A stretch of 64,000 nucleotides of DNA from Bugula neritina. Lineage: Eukaryota; Bryozoa; Gymnolaemata; Cheilostomatida; Bugulidae. Below are positions 1 to 11,169 of this stretch, in pieces (the stretch's first letter is position 1; every line of letters starts with the position of its first letter). The translations under genes were made by a program, and so were the position numbers. The stretch lies in NCBI GenBank assembly GCA_964035545.1, contig CAXIUT010000057.1:310001-374000 (forward strand), read 5' to 3'. The notes beneath the pieces are model-generated. The model saw only the letters and a program-made list of their open reading frames with translations, did no database searches and was not told where the DNA came from.

Positions 1-205
1 TCCAAAGCGTTTCATTAGCAGTTAAACATTTCTTCAAGTTGTTTCTCTCTTCTTGAAGTCTGATTGGATGTGATAGGTGATGGGGTGCTTTGGGGTGCAG
101 AGGTTTGAGGGGATAATATATTTTTATTTGTTTTTCTGACAATTTTGGATGTAGTTTAGAGTTTTTGAATATTATGTGGTTTAAATCATAGGTTTAATGG
201 GATAG
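1..205 (-). CDS. possible 5' end of a divergent gene (uncertain)
   Basis: On the minus strand a frame opens with ATG at about 203 and stays open, reading TAA/TAG as Glu, almost to the window edge. Two reading frames overlap, and an intron between them would yield a short coiled-coil-like stretch (LQEERNNLKKCL). No family is recognised. The position, head-to-head with the kinase gene and about 15 bp from its start, is the main reason to suspect a gene. It could equally be only the kinase promoter region. Confidence 0.2.
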
Positions 206-219
206 TTCATAATATTAAG

Positions 220-1711
220 ATGTAGATTGAACAAAGCAAGACACATTCCTACCTGGATGAGTACAAGATTGTCAAGACCCTTGGCGCTGGCTACCATGCA
301 CAGTACTTTCTGTCTTATCTAGAGTTAAGTTGGGAGAAGATGAACAAGGAAGACTTGTGGCCATCAAAAAGTATAAAAAGGAAACAGCCACTCTTGACAC
401 CCTTAAGCATTAACTTAACGTCATGAAGGTCCTCGATCATGAGAATCTAGTTAAGTTACTCAGCGTTAGAGAAAACGCTACATACAAGAAGAAAGACTAA
501 AGCACTTACAGTTGCTTCGCTATTGTTCTAGAGTATGTAGGCGGAGGAGAATTATTCGACTTCGTGGCTGATACTGGCAAGTTTTCTGAAAGAGTGGCAA
601 GGACATACTTCCACCAAATGATGAACGGATTACACTATCTTCACCAAAAAGGTTATGCCCACAGAGACATTAAACCTGAAAACGTTCTTCTTTCCAACAT
701 GTATATCCTCAAAATAGCTGATTTTGGATTTGCTTGTGACATCAAAGGTAAAGATAATTCTGGAGTTTTGAGAACTAAGTTGGGAACTGAAGGCTATATG
801 GCTCCTTAAATTCCAACTAAAAAATATTAAGGAAAAAGTGTTGATATCTTTGCATCAGGAGTCATCCTCTTCATCATGTATGCTGGAAATCCTCCATTTG
901 AAAAAGCTACTCCTAACGATCCATATTATAAGTTAATCAAGGAGAAAAGATACGATATTTTCTGGAAGGCTCATTGCCGCAAGAGACCAGCTGGTTTCTT
1001 TTCTGACAGTTTCAAAGATATTTTCACTAGAATGATAGCTTTTGATCCTTCAGAAAGACCTAAAATTGAAGATATTGCTAATCATGCTTGGGTGAGAGAA
1101 GCTATTTGCAGCCACTCATAAATCAAAACTGAATTTACTGCTAGACAACACAAGTTGGATAAAATTTTGTAGGAAAGAAGAAAAGAGCAATAGAAGGAAA
1201 AGCAACAGAAGATGACTGCAGTTACTACTCAGGGCACTAATGCCAGTCGATCAGGAACTGAAGTTGATAAGAAGTTCCTTGAGATATACAATAGTGAATT
1301 TGTAAATAAGAGAGCTCTACCAAAACTTGAAGTTATATCAAAGGATGACATTATTTTGAACGAAAACCAGCCAGCTTTTTCAATCAGTTTATTGAAGAAC
1401 TTTTTCTAAGGTCATGAAGTGAACGTAGCTGATGACTAGGAGGAGTTGATTGGAGATGAGACTGATGTGTTGAAGGTGACAAAGGTGAGCGATGAGGGCA
1501 AGGACAAGGTACAATATAATTAATGTAGATGAGTGTCGTATATACATATAGCTACTAGGTGGATGAGAATACATTTGAGAACAATGTGGAGATCGAGTTG
1601 ACATTTGGAGTGAATAGTGAGAATCGATTGGTGGTTCATTTTGAGAGGATGGATGGAAATTTACTTTATTATAAGAAAGTAATCAAAGATATCCAGACTA
1701 AGTGTTTATGA
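220..1711 (+). CDS. Ser/Thr protein kinase, CAMK/SnRK-AMPK type
   Basis: Serine/threonine kinase of about 470 residues. The domain runs in order: glycine loop GAGYHAQVKLGE, VAIKKYKK lysine, helix-C Glu (encoded by TAA at 411), HRDIKPENVLL catalytic loop, DFG as DFGFA, and APE with Glu encoded by TAA at 807. A 20-nt intron at 303-322 splits the glycine loop. A second intron of about 50 nt (1509-1558) removes an in-frame TGA. The tail carries a weakly KA1-like end (FERMDGNLLYYKKVIKDIQ), so the gene resembles SnRK/AMPK-type or CAMK kinases. ATG at 220 was chosen because it is the first Met before the kinase domain. It is the last gene before the right telomere, 158 bp from its stop. Exact subfamily is uncertain. 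Confidence 0.9.
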
Positions 1712-1869
1712 TAACATTATTATATCTACCTATCTATCGCTATTCAATTAATTAGATGTGAGATGTTATTCATTATTATATTATTATCTTATTATATTAT
1801 TATATTATTGAATTAGGTAAATAAATAATTTATTCTATTTGATATGATGATATTTGTTTGACAATAAGA

Positions 1870-1938
1870 GGGGTTGGGGTTGGGGTTGGGGTTGGGGTTG
1901 GGGTTGGGGTTGGGGTTGGGGTTGGGGTTGGGGTTGGG
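1870..1938 (+). repeat. right-end telomere (GGGGTT)n of chromosome 1
   Basis: Uninterrupted GGGGTT repeats run directly into the N block. G-rich on the plus strand at a right end is the expected polarity for a chromosome 3' terminus. Short frames read through it (GLGLGL and similar) are repeat artefacts. Confidence 0.97.
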
Positions 1939-2138
1939 NNNNNNNNNNNNNNNNNNNNNNNNNNNNNNNNNNNNNNNNNNNNNNNNNNNNNNNNNNNNNN
2001 NNNNNNNNNNNNNNNNNNNNNNNNNNNNNNNNNNNNNNNNNNNNNNNNNNNNNNNNNNNNNNNNNNNNNNNNNNNNNNNNNNNNNNNNNNNNNNNNNNNN
2101 NNNNNNNNNNNNNNNNNNNNNNNNNNNNNNNNNNNNNN
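1939..2138. other. assembly gap, exactly 200 N
   Basis: Two hundred N lie between two telomeres that face each other. The second gap in the window has the same length, so this is a fixed-size spacer placed between unrelated chromosomes rather than a measured gap. Confidence 0.97.
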
Positions 2139-2226
2139 CCCAACCCCAACCCCAACCCCAACCCCAACCCCAACCCCAACCCCAACCCCAACCCCAACCC
2201 CAACCCCAACCCCAACCACCAACCCC
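2139..2226 (+). repeat. left-end telomere (CCCCAA)n of chromosome 2
   Basis: CCCCAA repeats begin directly after the N block and decay to CCACCAACCCCT before unique sequence starts. The polarity is right for a left chromosome end. The subtelomere before the first probable gene is only about 105 bp. Confidence 0.97.
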
Positions 2227-2330
2227 TAAAGTCAGAATATATACTCATCATAAATGCAATTATTATTTTGATCATTTAATTAATATAAAAAATACTATAA
2301 ACTACCTAATAAAGATATAACTAAAAGTGA

Positions 2331-2691
2331 ATGGGTGTTGACCACATTCCAATGAAATTGATATCATAGATGAAAAACTGACTCCGCAACCGCATCTTCC
2401 TTTTAGTTCGGATTATTGAAAACAAATTAGCTGCCTAATTAATTTACTTCGAATTTCATTTATGTGCCCACGAGAGCCATGGTGGCCTTGCTATCTATGA
2501 CGACTTTGATTCCTTATTATTCGACTACTTAATCAAATTTTTTAATTTGGTCGGCTCGGATATATTACATATTATAGGCTAAACCTGAACATCCCTTCTT
2601 TGTTAGACTGATCTTCACGCCAACCTTTGTTATTTATTATGTACTAGCTGCTAAGAAGGATTTTTGGACATTATCTATTGAAGACGATTGA
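2331..2691 (+). CDS. small unknown gene with three short introns
   Basis: With TAA as Glu and three GT-AG introns (about 35 nt after ATGG, then 25 nt and 28 nt), a continuous frame gives a protein of about 88 residues. It contains ELIYFEFHLCAHESHGGLA and HPFFVRLIFTPTFVIYYVLA, and ends at TGA 2689-2691. Each removal repairs the frame, which supports coding, but no family is recognised. The hydrophobic stretch FFVRLIFTPTFVIYYVLAA could be one membrane segment. It is the first gene after the left telomere. Confidence 0.45.
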
Positions 2692-3091
2692 CTGCTGAGG
2701 GATTCTTGGTTAGGGAGGGTTTACTATTTTCATGAAGGGTTCTTTTAGACGAACTGCGAAGGTGTATTTTAGTTGGGTTGTTAATTGATATGAAATGGTT
2801 TTGATCATTTTGGGGTATGATTATAGTCAGGATTAAATTATAAATGTTCCCAGATAAAAAGAAAATATTTTTGGAGTCTTTTGTGATTTTATTAAGATGA
2901 AAAGTTGTTAAATAGATAAAAGATTTTTTTTATGTTGATAATAGTAATGATGTTCATATAATATTGATTTACAAATGTTGGATATATGAGCTTTAATAAA
3001 CTTTAAAGATAAGTATTTAATTATTTAAAATACCAATGATTTTAGCAATAAAACCTTAATAAAAGTGAATATCTATAAATAAAATATAAGT
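2692..3091. other. intergenic, AT-rich
   Basis: About 400 bp without a convincing frame on either strand; TGA and its complement are frequent. Nothing further was seen. Confidence 0.5.
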
Positions 3092-3640
3092 ATGTCCTAC
3101 CCTACTATCCTTACTATCCCTACTACTCCCCGTATATCCTCACTTACTTAGATACTATGCTCCATTGAAGCTGAATCAATCCTTAGACGTTCCGACTTGC
3201 AGCTGATCTTGCCGCATCAAGAGCCGCAACTGAAGCTGCCCTATCCAGATCAAGAGTTTAAGCTCAAGTTGCTACTGAAGCAGCACTCAGAAGATCAAGA
3301 GTTTAAGCATAAGTCGCTGCTTAACAAGTTGCCACAGAAAACGCACTAAGAAGATCAAGATTGGCTGCTGAACTTTCAGCATCCAGGTTGGAGACCGAAG
3401 CTGCTTGAGAAGATCAAGAGTAGCAGCCGAGATCGAGGCCGACAGAGTTGCCACTGAGAGTGCTTTGAGGAGATCAAGAGTTGAAGCTGAACTTGCTGCA
3501 TCTCGAGTTGCTGCTGAAGATGCCGTTAGAAGATCAAGAATTGAGGCATCTATTGCTACCGAAAGTGCATGAGAAGATCAAGAGTTGAGGCAGAGATCGA
3601 GGCTTCAAGATACAGAAGATTGTATTACCCATACATCTGA
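3092..3640 (+). CDS. Ala/Glu/Arg-rich tandem-repeat protein
   Basis: Begins MSYPTILTIPTT and then repeats a 15-20 residue unit based on RRSRVEAE/AA and SRVAAE, ending SRYRRLYYPYI before TGA. The unit encodes a charged helix, as in structural or cortical ciliate proteins; that role is inferred. Read straight through, the frame breaks three times. Each break can be repaired by removing a GT-AG segment whose length leaves remainder 2 on division by 3 (about 35, 23 and 20 nt). The candidate introns are themselves copies of the coding repeat. No homologue is recognised. Confidence 0.6.
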
Positions 3641-3672
3641 TCGCCATCATTCATTCATATTAATGTTAAAAT

Positions 3673-4750
3673 ATGATTAATCAAGTTAGTGTTTTTCAAC
3701 TTGAAGGAGGTCACTTGAGAAACTTCTTGTATTTTTGGACAAAACTATTCAGCTTTATCATCTTTCCTTAAATTGAGAATAGATAGATAGTATCTGGCCT
3801 CATTGTTATCGCTTCTAACGTTGGCCTAGCTGAAACTTTCCAATTATTTTTTGATTTCTTCTTCTAGATCTTTCATCATTTTTGAACATGGTTATTCGAT
3901 ATATTATTTAAAACCAATTCCTGAGTGATACATTTTTGTTTTGCTAGATTGCAGAAATAGTTGAGATCTGATTGAAGGTAGGTTATGATTTGATTTAATT
4001 TGATTGGTATTTTGAATTTATTGGTATCAAGTATTTAATATCTATAGGATTTGCAAAAACTGATGCAAAAATATTTAGAAAAACTGTCTAGTACTTCAGA
4101 TGGCATGTTTCTACCTATATTGATAAAAAGCTATTCAAGTTATGATAGAAATTTAGTAAAAGTAAATTCTGATAATTTGTAATCTTTATCACTAGCAAAG
4201 AAACCTTTCTATTATTGGTAGTATAGATTAGCAAATATTTTTTTCATAAAATGAAAGACACTGATATTGGCTATTTTAATTATAAGTCTTTCTTATGTTT
4301 TGGATATTTGACTGGCAATCGTATGTATATTTCCAAGTATCTGTTGATGATGAGGGTGACTAGAAGCTGCTTTTTGCAATTTTTAAAGATTAAAAATAGA
4401 ACGATGCAGATCTTGGTAGATTTATCGATCAATGAAATCCAAATTAGTTCATTTAGTTGATCTTTGATAAATATTAGATTGAAAAGTCTTCTTGTAACTT
4501 CTTTATATGAAAATCTTTATTTAGCCATTTATTAATTTGTTATTGTAATTGGAGATTATAAACGTTTATATTTTAGTGTTAAAATTGGTTATTTATGAGT
4601 GTAGTTATTGAGACTATCAGTGAGGAAAACCTATATATTTTTATATTTGATCTTTAAGGGCATTATTTAGTTTTAATTTTATAAAATCACTAAATTTTAT
4701 AGTGAATTATGTTTGTTATTTTTATTATTATAGCTTTTTAAGAGAAGTAA
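3673..4750 (+). CDS. multi-exon unknown gene, 5' part
   Basis: Open frames (TAA/TAG as Glu) include MINQVSVFQLEGGHLRN at 3673, LQKLMQKYLEKLSSTSDG near 4050-4240, KLLFAIFKDEKENDADLGRF near 4360-4440 and LLVTSLYENLYLAIYEF followed by ETISEENLYIFIFDLEGHY near 4490-4690. Frame changes between blocks coincide with GT-AG segments of roughly 17-50 nt. The blocks have normal protein composition but no recognisable domain. They probably belong to the same gene as the next entry; exon borders are approximate. Confidence 0.4.
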
Positions 4751-4777
4751 GTAAAAATTCAAAAGGTTTATACAATA

Positions 4778-7700
4778 ATGAACAAAAATCGATACAATTT
4801 TGTGTAGCTTGACTATTCTATTAAACAATCCATAGTTCTGTCTTCCTAGCATGTTCTAACAACTGATCATACTCTTTTTATGTGGCTGATAAATATCTCT
4901 ATAGTACTTGAAAAACAAATTATAGGAATTGACTGGTTGAGGTTGTTGCAAATCTAGTAAAGCAAGACAGATGCCCAATCTAAGGACATATCCTTCTTTA
5001 TCGACTCCTTATTGGTCGAATAGTAGCTATAGACTACAAGTAACCAGTTAGAAGATAGGCATGCTGAACTATTTTTTCATTTTTTTCAAGATAACTTCAT
5101 AACCCACACCCAACAACTTCGACAACTAATGCGCAATCGGTTCTAGATACATAGTATTGATTTGTTAGAATTAAAGTTGTTCTAGTATTTACGTTAGATT
5201 TTTCAATCTTTCTTAACTTTTCCAAAACCCTTTCAAAACCTTTTGATCTTAATCGAGTTCTTAAAAGAAATTGAAGCCGGCTATCTTGATGCAGGCGTGC
5301 ATATGCTAAAATGAGGTAAAATAATTTTTAGGTAGGACGTTTTGAATGACCAGTGACATTTTTATTAAATTGGAGAAGGAGATGTTGCATTTATAGAATG
5401 TGCTCATTTTTTATGTGAGGAAATGGATCATTTTGTGGCATATGTGCATTTTTAATTATTAGGTTTGGGAAAATTCATCGTTGTAGTCGAATTTTGCTTA
5501 TAAGATCTATTATATGGTCTAGGGGTTGGATGAGGAGGTGACAGTCAATACTCTTTGCAATTTACGAAGCAAAAGACTGACGACCATGGTGGTTGGGATA
5601 TCGAATATATCTTTTGAAAAAGGAATTAGCAATTTTATGATATCTATGTACTAGTCATAGAGAATGGAGTAGTTTTGGTTAAGAATAATAAGAGATTCGA
5701 GTATGATATCGATTAATACTAAACTGATTTTCCAGTGTATGGGATGCATCAGCTAGCCTTATATTTTAGTTTATGTTTTAGATGATAATAATTTTTACAG
5801 TTATGCTATTCTTAGCGTTCCTTAGTATACTTGTGACAGTTGCACAATAAACCACAATACATATCTATGATTATTTTAACATTTATTCATAAATTATTGG
5901 ATAAATTCTTTACTATTTTTGGTTTTAGGAACTTGTATGTGTCTGACTTTCAAATTGACTTTGACAATGGTTAGTAAAGACTGTGCCTACTCTTGACTGG
6001 AATCGTTGTAGTAGCTATATAACCAGCCAAAGGCTATTTATTTTAATGCTTCTGTTTGAATCTAACGACTGAAGTGTTTATAGTTAGGAAGTGCTCGTTT
6101 GTCGAAGATACCTATCAGGTAATCTTCTTCTTAAGGGTAGTTTAGTTATTAAGGTACTGTATTGTATTTTTATTGTAGTTGATGCATTTTCGAAAGAGAT
6201 TATTAAAATTTTCTAGCTTTTTACCGATGAATAATAGATTCTTTAAGAGATTATCTATGCACAGATATTATTTATCAATTTATCTGTTTTTGGCTACCAT
6301 GACTTCCCCTCCATATCCATTATACTGTTCAACTATCTCCTGTTAGATATCTTCTAGATGGTTGACTTTGACATGAATATCGAATTGAGCCATTTTGAGG
6401 TTATAGACAGTCGACAGCTCTATTTTCTTTTAGGCTATTCTACATTTAAATGATTTGATACTTTTTGGAAAGAGAGAAGTAAATAACAACCTGTTCTTTC
6501 AATTTTTGAGTTCTAGTGATTTAATCTTACATATACTAGTCTAGAGATTTATGTAACATCTGGCATATCTATTTTATTTTGTATTTATTTTATCTCGATC
6601 TCTGGTTCCTTTGATCTTATCATGTTATTCTTATGTTTTCTATATTTTTTGTTTAATAAATATTTATTTTCTTTTCTTTGAAGATAGGTATTATTCTTTG
6701 CAATATTCTCCTATTTATTTTAACCGCTATCCAAAATTATTATGCAGTTGACTTGTTTTTTCTATATTGCTGCATATATCTCTAACTCCTTGGATTATCG
6801 AAGGTTGTTCTTTGGAAAAATCAGGGATGCAGGCAGTGACTACATGGGTTGGTGATTACTTGTTTGGGATTGGTATAAGATGGAATTCGAGTATGTTTTT
6901 TCTATGTCTGAGTAGTTTTGAAGAACTGTGCGAGTCCTTTGTAGGTGGCTTTGTGATGGTGGTAGACTTTATCAAAAAATTTAGACACTTTCTAGAAACG
7001 TTCAAGAAAGGTTGTTTTACTCATAATTATCAATTATAAGATTTGATTCAAATATATACTCTATAAACTATAATTTTCATTATTAAATCATTGTTATTTA
7101 TTGTAACTTCCTCTCTCTTCTCGATAGAGTTGTTAAAAACTGAAAAGAGGTGATTTGATATCATTATCGTCTTTATCTTTTATTTTAGTGCCAATAATTA
7201 AATTCTTCAAAAGCCTACTTTGTCTAATTTCTAACAATTTTATCTTTTGATGGTACACTTCTTGGATTAGAAACTAGCGCAGCTATCAGTTGAAAAAGAT
7301 GGTCTGATTGATGGTTTATAGCTAGATTGGTTCTTGGTGCTAGCTAAATCATCAATAGAATTTTAAATATAGACGTTATCGAGGAAATACTATACTTTTA
7401 GATCTCCTATCCTACATTTATACTGATTTCTTAGCCAGAAATCAATAGTAGCAGTTTATCCGCTGGTTATTTTATCAATTATAAAGAAAATCGTTTTGAG
7501 AGTTTGTTTTTTTAGTTGAATTTACATAACGAAAATATCTGATTTTTTTACAGGGTTTTTAAGGTTAGGATAAACAAGACGGGATTTGTTATTTATGGTT
7601 AGCTTTTTATCATAGATTTTTATTAGTTGAGAAAGATTTTTAATGAACACTTTTATTAATTCTATAGAAAATCTAAGGTCACTTTTTGCAGATATATATA

Positions 7701-8310
7701 ATGTTCTTAAACTTCATTTTTATTACCAAGTACAGCCTAGCAGTAGAGCCATCCTTTAACGATTCCATCGTAAGTGAGACACTATAATAAATAATGAAAT
7801 ACAAATTTGAGTTAATTAGATAAAAAAAGAAGACATCTTTTGGATATCGATGGATGTTTCACAGAGGACGGAGTTAATTGATTTTATCCAAGGATTGTAT
7901 ATTATAGTTAGATTGGTTTGGATGAGGTGAGAGAGAGGTTTATTTGCTATGGTGTTTACCATCTTTGGCAAAACTAGTTCCATCTGATGTTTGAGTGTTT
8001 TGATATTTTTTTGTCTGAGCAGATCTTTAAAGAGAGGTTGAGGTCTGGTGACAATTTTTAGTCAAAGATTATGCGAAGGTGTTTTAGGGTCAGGTTGTGG
8101 TGCATTTGCTTTCGAATATATAATAGAAAAGAGAGCCAAAGGTATACAATATATTCCAACTTTAATAGAAGATTAAATATGGTAATAAAAACATTAACTC
8201 AGTACCCAAGTAAAAAATATCAAAAACAAAATAAAACACTAAAACCACATTTACTTAACTTTCAATTTTATGTTTTTCTTTTAACTATTATTTTGAATGA
8301 TAACAAATGA
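4778..8310 (+). CDS. large multi-exon unknown protein with hydrophobic segments
   Basis: A long exon starts at ATG 4778 (MNKNRYNFVELDYSIKQSI) and stays open for about 510 nt, ending EFLKEIEAGYLDAG. Further convincing exons follow: CISEPYILVYVLDDNNF (about 5740-5800), DEEEILEEIIYAQILFINL (about 6230), VHFLDEKLAQLSVEKDGL (about 7250-7310), TILLDLLSYIYTDFLARNQ (about 7390-7440), and VRERFICYGVYHLWQNEF (about 7930). A hydrophobic block NILLFILTAIQNYYAVDLFF sits near 6700. Introns of 20-50 nt are needed between blocks; ones of 22 nt (7340-7361) and 25 nt fit exactly. No conserved family was recognised. It could be more than one gene. The 3' limit is uncertain. Confidence 0.45.
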
Positions 8311-8466
8311 TCATATCTATTTAATTGAAAAACCAATATATCAAAAAATCAATTACGAGTAGCTCTCGTTTTGATATAAATTGTTATTCACTTTACTAGC
8401 ATCCTGGAATGGTGCTTAATTTTTATTCTTATTGATTGAATAATAATTTTTATCTTTTTTGGTATT

Positions 8467-8962
8467 ATGTAAAGGAAAAAACACCCTTTTTTAATGCTAC
8501 TTTACATGAATTTGTTCTATCTCGCCCATTTAACCTATTTCTATATCTTTGTATTGAATTATAACTCTCAAAATTGATAGTATCGCCCAGAAATTCTTAC
8601 TTCTTGAATTCTATAGTTTGTCTTGATAGTTCTATGCTCCTTCAAATTGATTTTTTATAGTTTTATTGTTTTTGTTTGAATGGTTTTCCCTAAATTGGTC
8701 TCATTTGTGTTAGTAGTTAGTAGATGTTTGGAGTGAGATCGAGGTTTGGCTGCCCATGGTCTTACTATTTTTTGTTTTGTTATACGTTCTATTCAGTATT
8801 TATTATATTTTTATCATTTCTGTCGCTAAGAGGACCTTTGTTTTTGTTTGTTTTTTAACATTCCAGCTATACTTTGGTTTTATCTATCGATCAGGCAATC
8901 ATCGTGTAGATGATTTTCGTTGTTAATCGATGGAAAAATACTTCTCTTCATGTTCGTGTTGA
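8467..8962 (+). CDS. probable membrane protein
   Basis: Starts MERKKHPFLMLLYMNLFYL, a signal-like hydrophobic N-terminus. A later exon (about 8725-8962) reads VWLPMVLLFFVLLYVLFSIY, a clear membrane helix, followed by GFIYRSGNHRVDDF and TGA at 8960-8962. One or two introns are needed between the blocks and their borders were not fixed. No family recognised; a type I membrane protein is the simplest reading. Confidence 0.4.
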
Positions 8963-9102
8963 CAGACTTGATCTAAATTTTGTTTATGTGGTTGTTGGTT
9001 GACAACTTCAAAGGTACAGTATTCATGTTTCGATTAGAAGCAATATAGAATATAAATAAAAATATCGTTAATCTTACTTTTTATTCAATATAATCTCATC
9101 AA

Positions 9103-9881
9103 TCACTGCTTCATAAAAGGATTCACCCTTCCTGGGCACGAGGTGTAGACGGCTAAACTTGTCTAAGGAAGAAGTTCACTACTGGCACTCATGCCCATGC
9201 CCATTCCCAATTGACCTCCGTAATTATACATCATTTCTATGCTAAGAATATTGGTACCTTCACTCATTCTGTTGTATTGCTGCTGCTACATTGGTCTGGG
9301 CATGTTGGGGCGGTCTAAAAAATTGTTATTTTAGTTATTAGTATTCTTTTTGACTGTAGGCGTTGTAGTTAAGCATGCCCATTTCCGCCTTGGTATTGCT
9401 GTTGGCCGATTTGGCTTTGTGATTTTTGGGTTGGGAGGCCGTAGTTGCCTGTCATGGGATGTTGTGGTTCGTTTCTATACATTTGAGGGGATGGTGAGGA
9501 GGCGGTTGTTGGGGAGGTTGTTTGTAGAAATTTCGTTATGTTCTGTAGTTTCCTCTGACTTGTTGAGGGTTTGAGAATGGAGATTGATGTGGGTAGTTTT
9601 GAGTTTGCATCATGTTGTGTCTTAATCCTCTGAGTAATGATATGGATACTAATCTAGATTGGTTTTAAAATGATTTTTAGGTTTTTATTGATGAACAGGA
9701 GGCAATTTTTATACAGATTTAGGTCTTTAAATAACAGCAGGCATACTGTTATCTTCTATGAATCTAACTTAAGTAGAATATACCTATTATCAAACTCTGA
9801 CACTTTACTAAGAAATTCTTGTTTAGACTGAGTATGTTTAATCGTATTTAGAAAGGTTTAGACCATTTAGTATCTCTGCAT
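9103..9881 (-). CDS. Gln/Pro/Met-rich low-complexity protein
   Basis: The N-terminus reads MQRYEMVETFLNTIKHTQSK and contains KVSEFDNRYILLKLDSEK. Downstream the protein becomes Q, N, P and M rich (QSQIGQQQYQGG, QLGMGMGMSAS) and ends before TGA whose complement is at 9103-9105. The frame changes at least twice and short introns are needed; a 40-nt GT-AG segment around 9310-9350 is the best candidate. Disordered prion-like proteins of this kind are common in RNA-binding and transcription complexes, but no domain supports a role. Confidence 0.5.
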
Positions 9882-10069
9882 ATCGTTCCCTTCATCATTT
9901 TGAATATTATTATTTTGAATTATAAAATTAGAGAATTATCAACCAATGAACTTCATCATTATTTTTTATTATGTATTTGACGAATAGTATCAAAAAGGGG
10001 TGTGTTTTTATTAAAGGTAATTTATTGATTTATTATTATTTGTTGATAATATTTAAAGCCACAAAGTCA
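9882..10069. promoter_or_regulatory. divergent intergenic region, probable shared promoter
   Basis: Very AT-rich spacer of 188 bp between the divergently transcribed Q-rich gene and the eL38 gene. It should hold both promoters. No specific motif was identified. Confidence 0.4.
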
Positions 10070-10381
10070 ATGGTACGATATTTGTTATTCAGCCTAAAGA
10101 AGTGACCCACGCTAAATAGTTCCTTAACCTCCTCAAGGAAAGCAAGAGTTCTGATAAGTCCAAATCGAAATCAAAGAAGGTAATTCTTTGCTAATATAGC
10201 TGTATTGATCAAGAAGAATGCTAAAGTTACCAAATTCAAAATCAGAAAAGGAAAATACTTCTACACATTCAAGGCCGATAAGCCCAACGTCATCCAAGCC
10301 ATCCAAAACGGACTCGGAAAAGATGTCGAAAAAGTAGAAATCAAAAAGAGAAGAATTGTCGCCAAAAAAGGAAAAAAATGA
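10070..10381 (+). CDS. RPL38: 60S ribosomal protein eL38
   Basis: Protein of the large ribosomal subunit, about 85 residues. Translation gives MPKEVTHAKEFLNLLKE, a lysine-rich middle, then NAKVTKFKIRKGKYFYTFKA and a basic C-terminal tail about 15 residues longer than the usual 70-residue protein. The start ATG is followed at once by a 20-nt intron (10073-10092), which joins Met to PKEV as in other eL38 proteins. A second intron of 34 nt lies at 10180-10213. All four borders are GT-AG. The TAG in the AKEFL segment encodes Glu, matching the conserved KEFL/KDFL motif. Confidence 0.93.
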
Positions 10382-10506
10382 TCGATACCTATTTAAACAT
10401 CATTATCATCCTTATCATCATCCTTATCATCAATAGCATCTCACTCATACCTTTCTATCGCTATTTAATATTGAACTATTCGATAAGACTTGATTTATGA
10501 TGTAAA

Positions 10507-11050
10507 TCAGGACGAATAAACTTTCTCAACTCCACTTAGTCCTCCAATTATCAGCAAAACGTTAAAGAAACTCATAACTATCTTAATACTAAGTTACGTA
10601 TCCATACAACTCGAGTTCCTTTGGTTCTAGGCCCATTTCCAGGTTCGGGATCTTTAATGCAAATGTTCAAAAACAATCATAGCTATGAAGCAAGCGAAGT
10701 GCAGGAATCCAATAACGATGGCAAAGTTGTAGGGAATATAGAGAATGATGGGTCCAATGGCTCCTAGATGGAAAGCAAAGATAATTGGAAAGTAGACATT
10801 AAATGCTTTTTGATCCCATTTCTATAATAAGCTATCAATTACTTTGCTTCAGATGCCTATTCTTCTCCATCTTTTTTCTCGCTTTTGTTTTCAACCGCGT
10901 CTCCATTCTATTCATCATATCCCCACTTGATATAGTGAACGATTCTGAGTATCATGAAGATGAAGAGCATGAGGGCTACTTCTGCTAGAGGACTCCTTGA
11001 TAGTAGCCTAGATCTGAGAGGGAATTATTGAAGGCTGCAGGCAATGCCAT
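10507..11050 (-). CDS. small multi-pass membrane protein
   Basis: A minus-strand ATG at 11048-11050 starts MALPAAFNNSLSDLGYY. Two further good blocks follow in other frames: LMLFIFMILRIVHYIKWGYD with an acidic linker, and FHLGAIGPIILYIPYNFAIV with HFACFIAMIVFEHLHE. At least three hydrophobic helices are present, and the protein ends near VLLIIGGLSGVEKVYSS. One or two introns of unresolved size must join the blocks. No family recognised; an ER or Golgi membrane protein is possible. Confidence 0.45.
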
Positions 11051-11169
11051 TTGAATTATTTAATCTTTATTTGAATAAAGTGTGATAATCAATCTTCATA
11101 AAATATATAAGTTGAAAGTTCCATTAGTAATAAACAATAAATCACCTAATAATTAAATTAAATAATAAC

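Noticed and set aside
220-1711. Pseudogene interpretation of the kinase (many stops under the standard code)
   Set aside because: All stops are TAA/TAG at Glu positions, and the same pattern holds in every other gene.
1830-2320. Several long open frames with GLGLGL, PTPTPT, VGVGVG or PNPNPN repeats across the telomeres and N block
   Set aside because: They are translations of GGGGTT/CCCCAA and N; every frame is open because the repeat contains no stop.
3092-3640. Frameshifted pseudogene for the repeat protein
   Set aside because: Three GT-AG segments of suitable length repair the frame and the C-terminus is intact; introns are the simpler explanation, though not proven.
5000-8100. Ryanodine/IP3-receptor or ABCA-like identity for the large gene
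   Set aside because: Hydrophobic segments are present but no diagnostic motif (pore GGGxGD or nucleotide-binding site) could be found.
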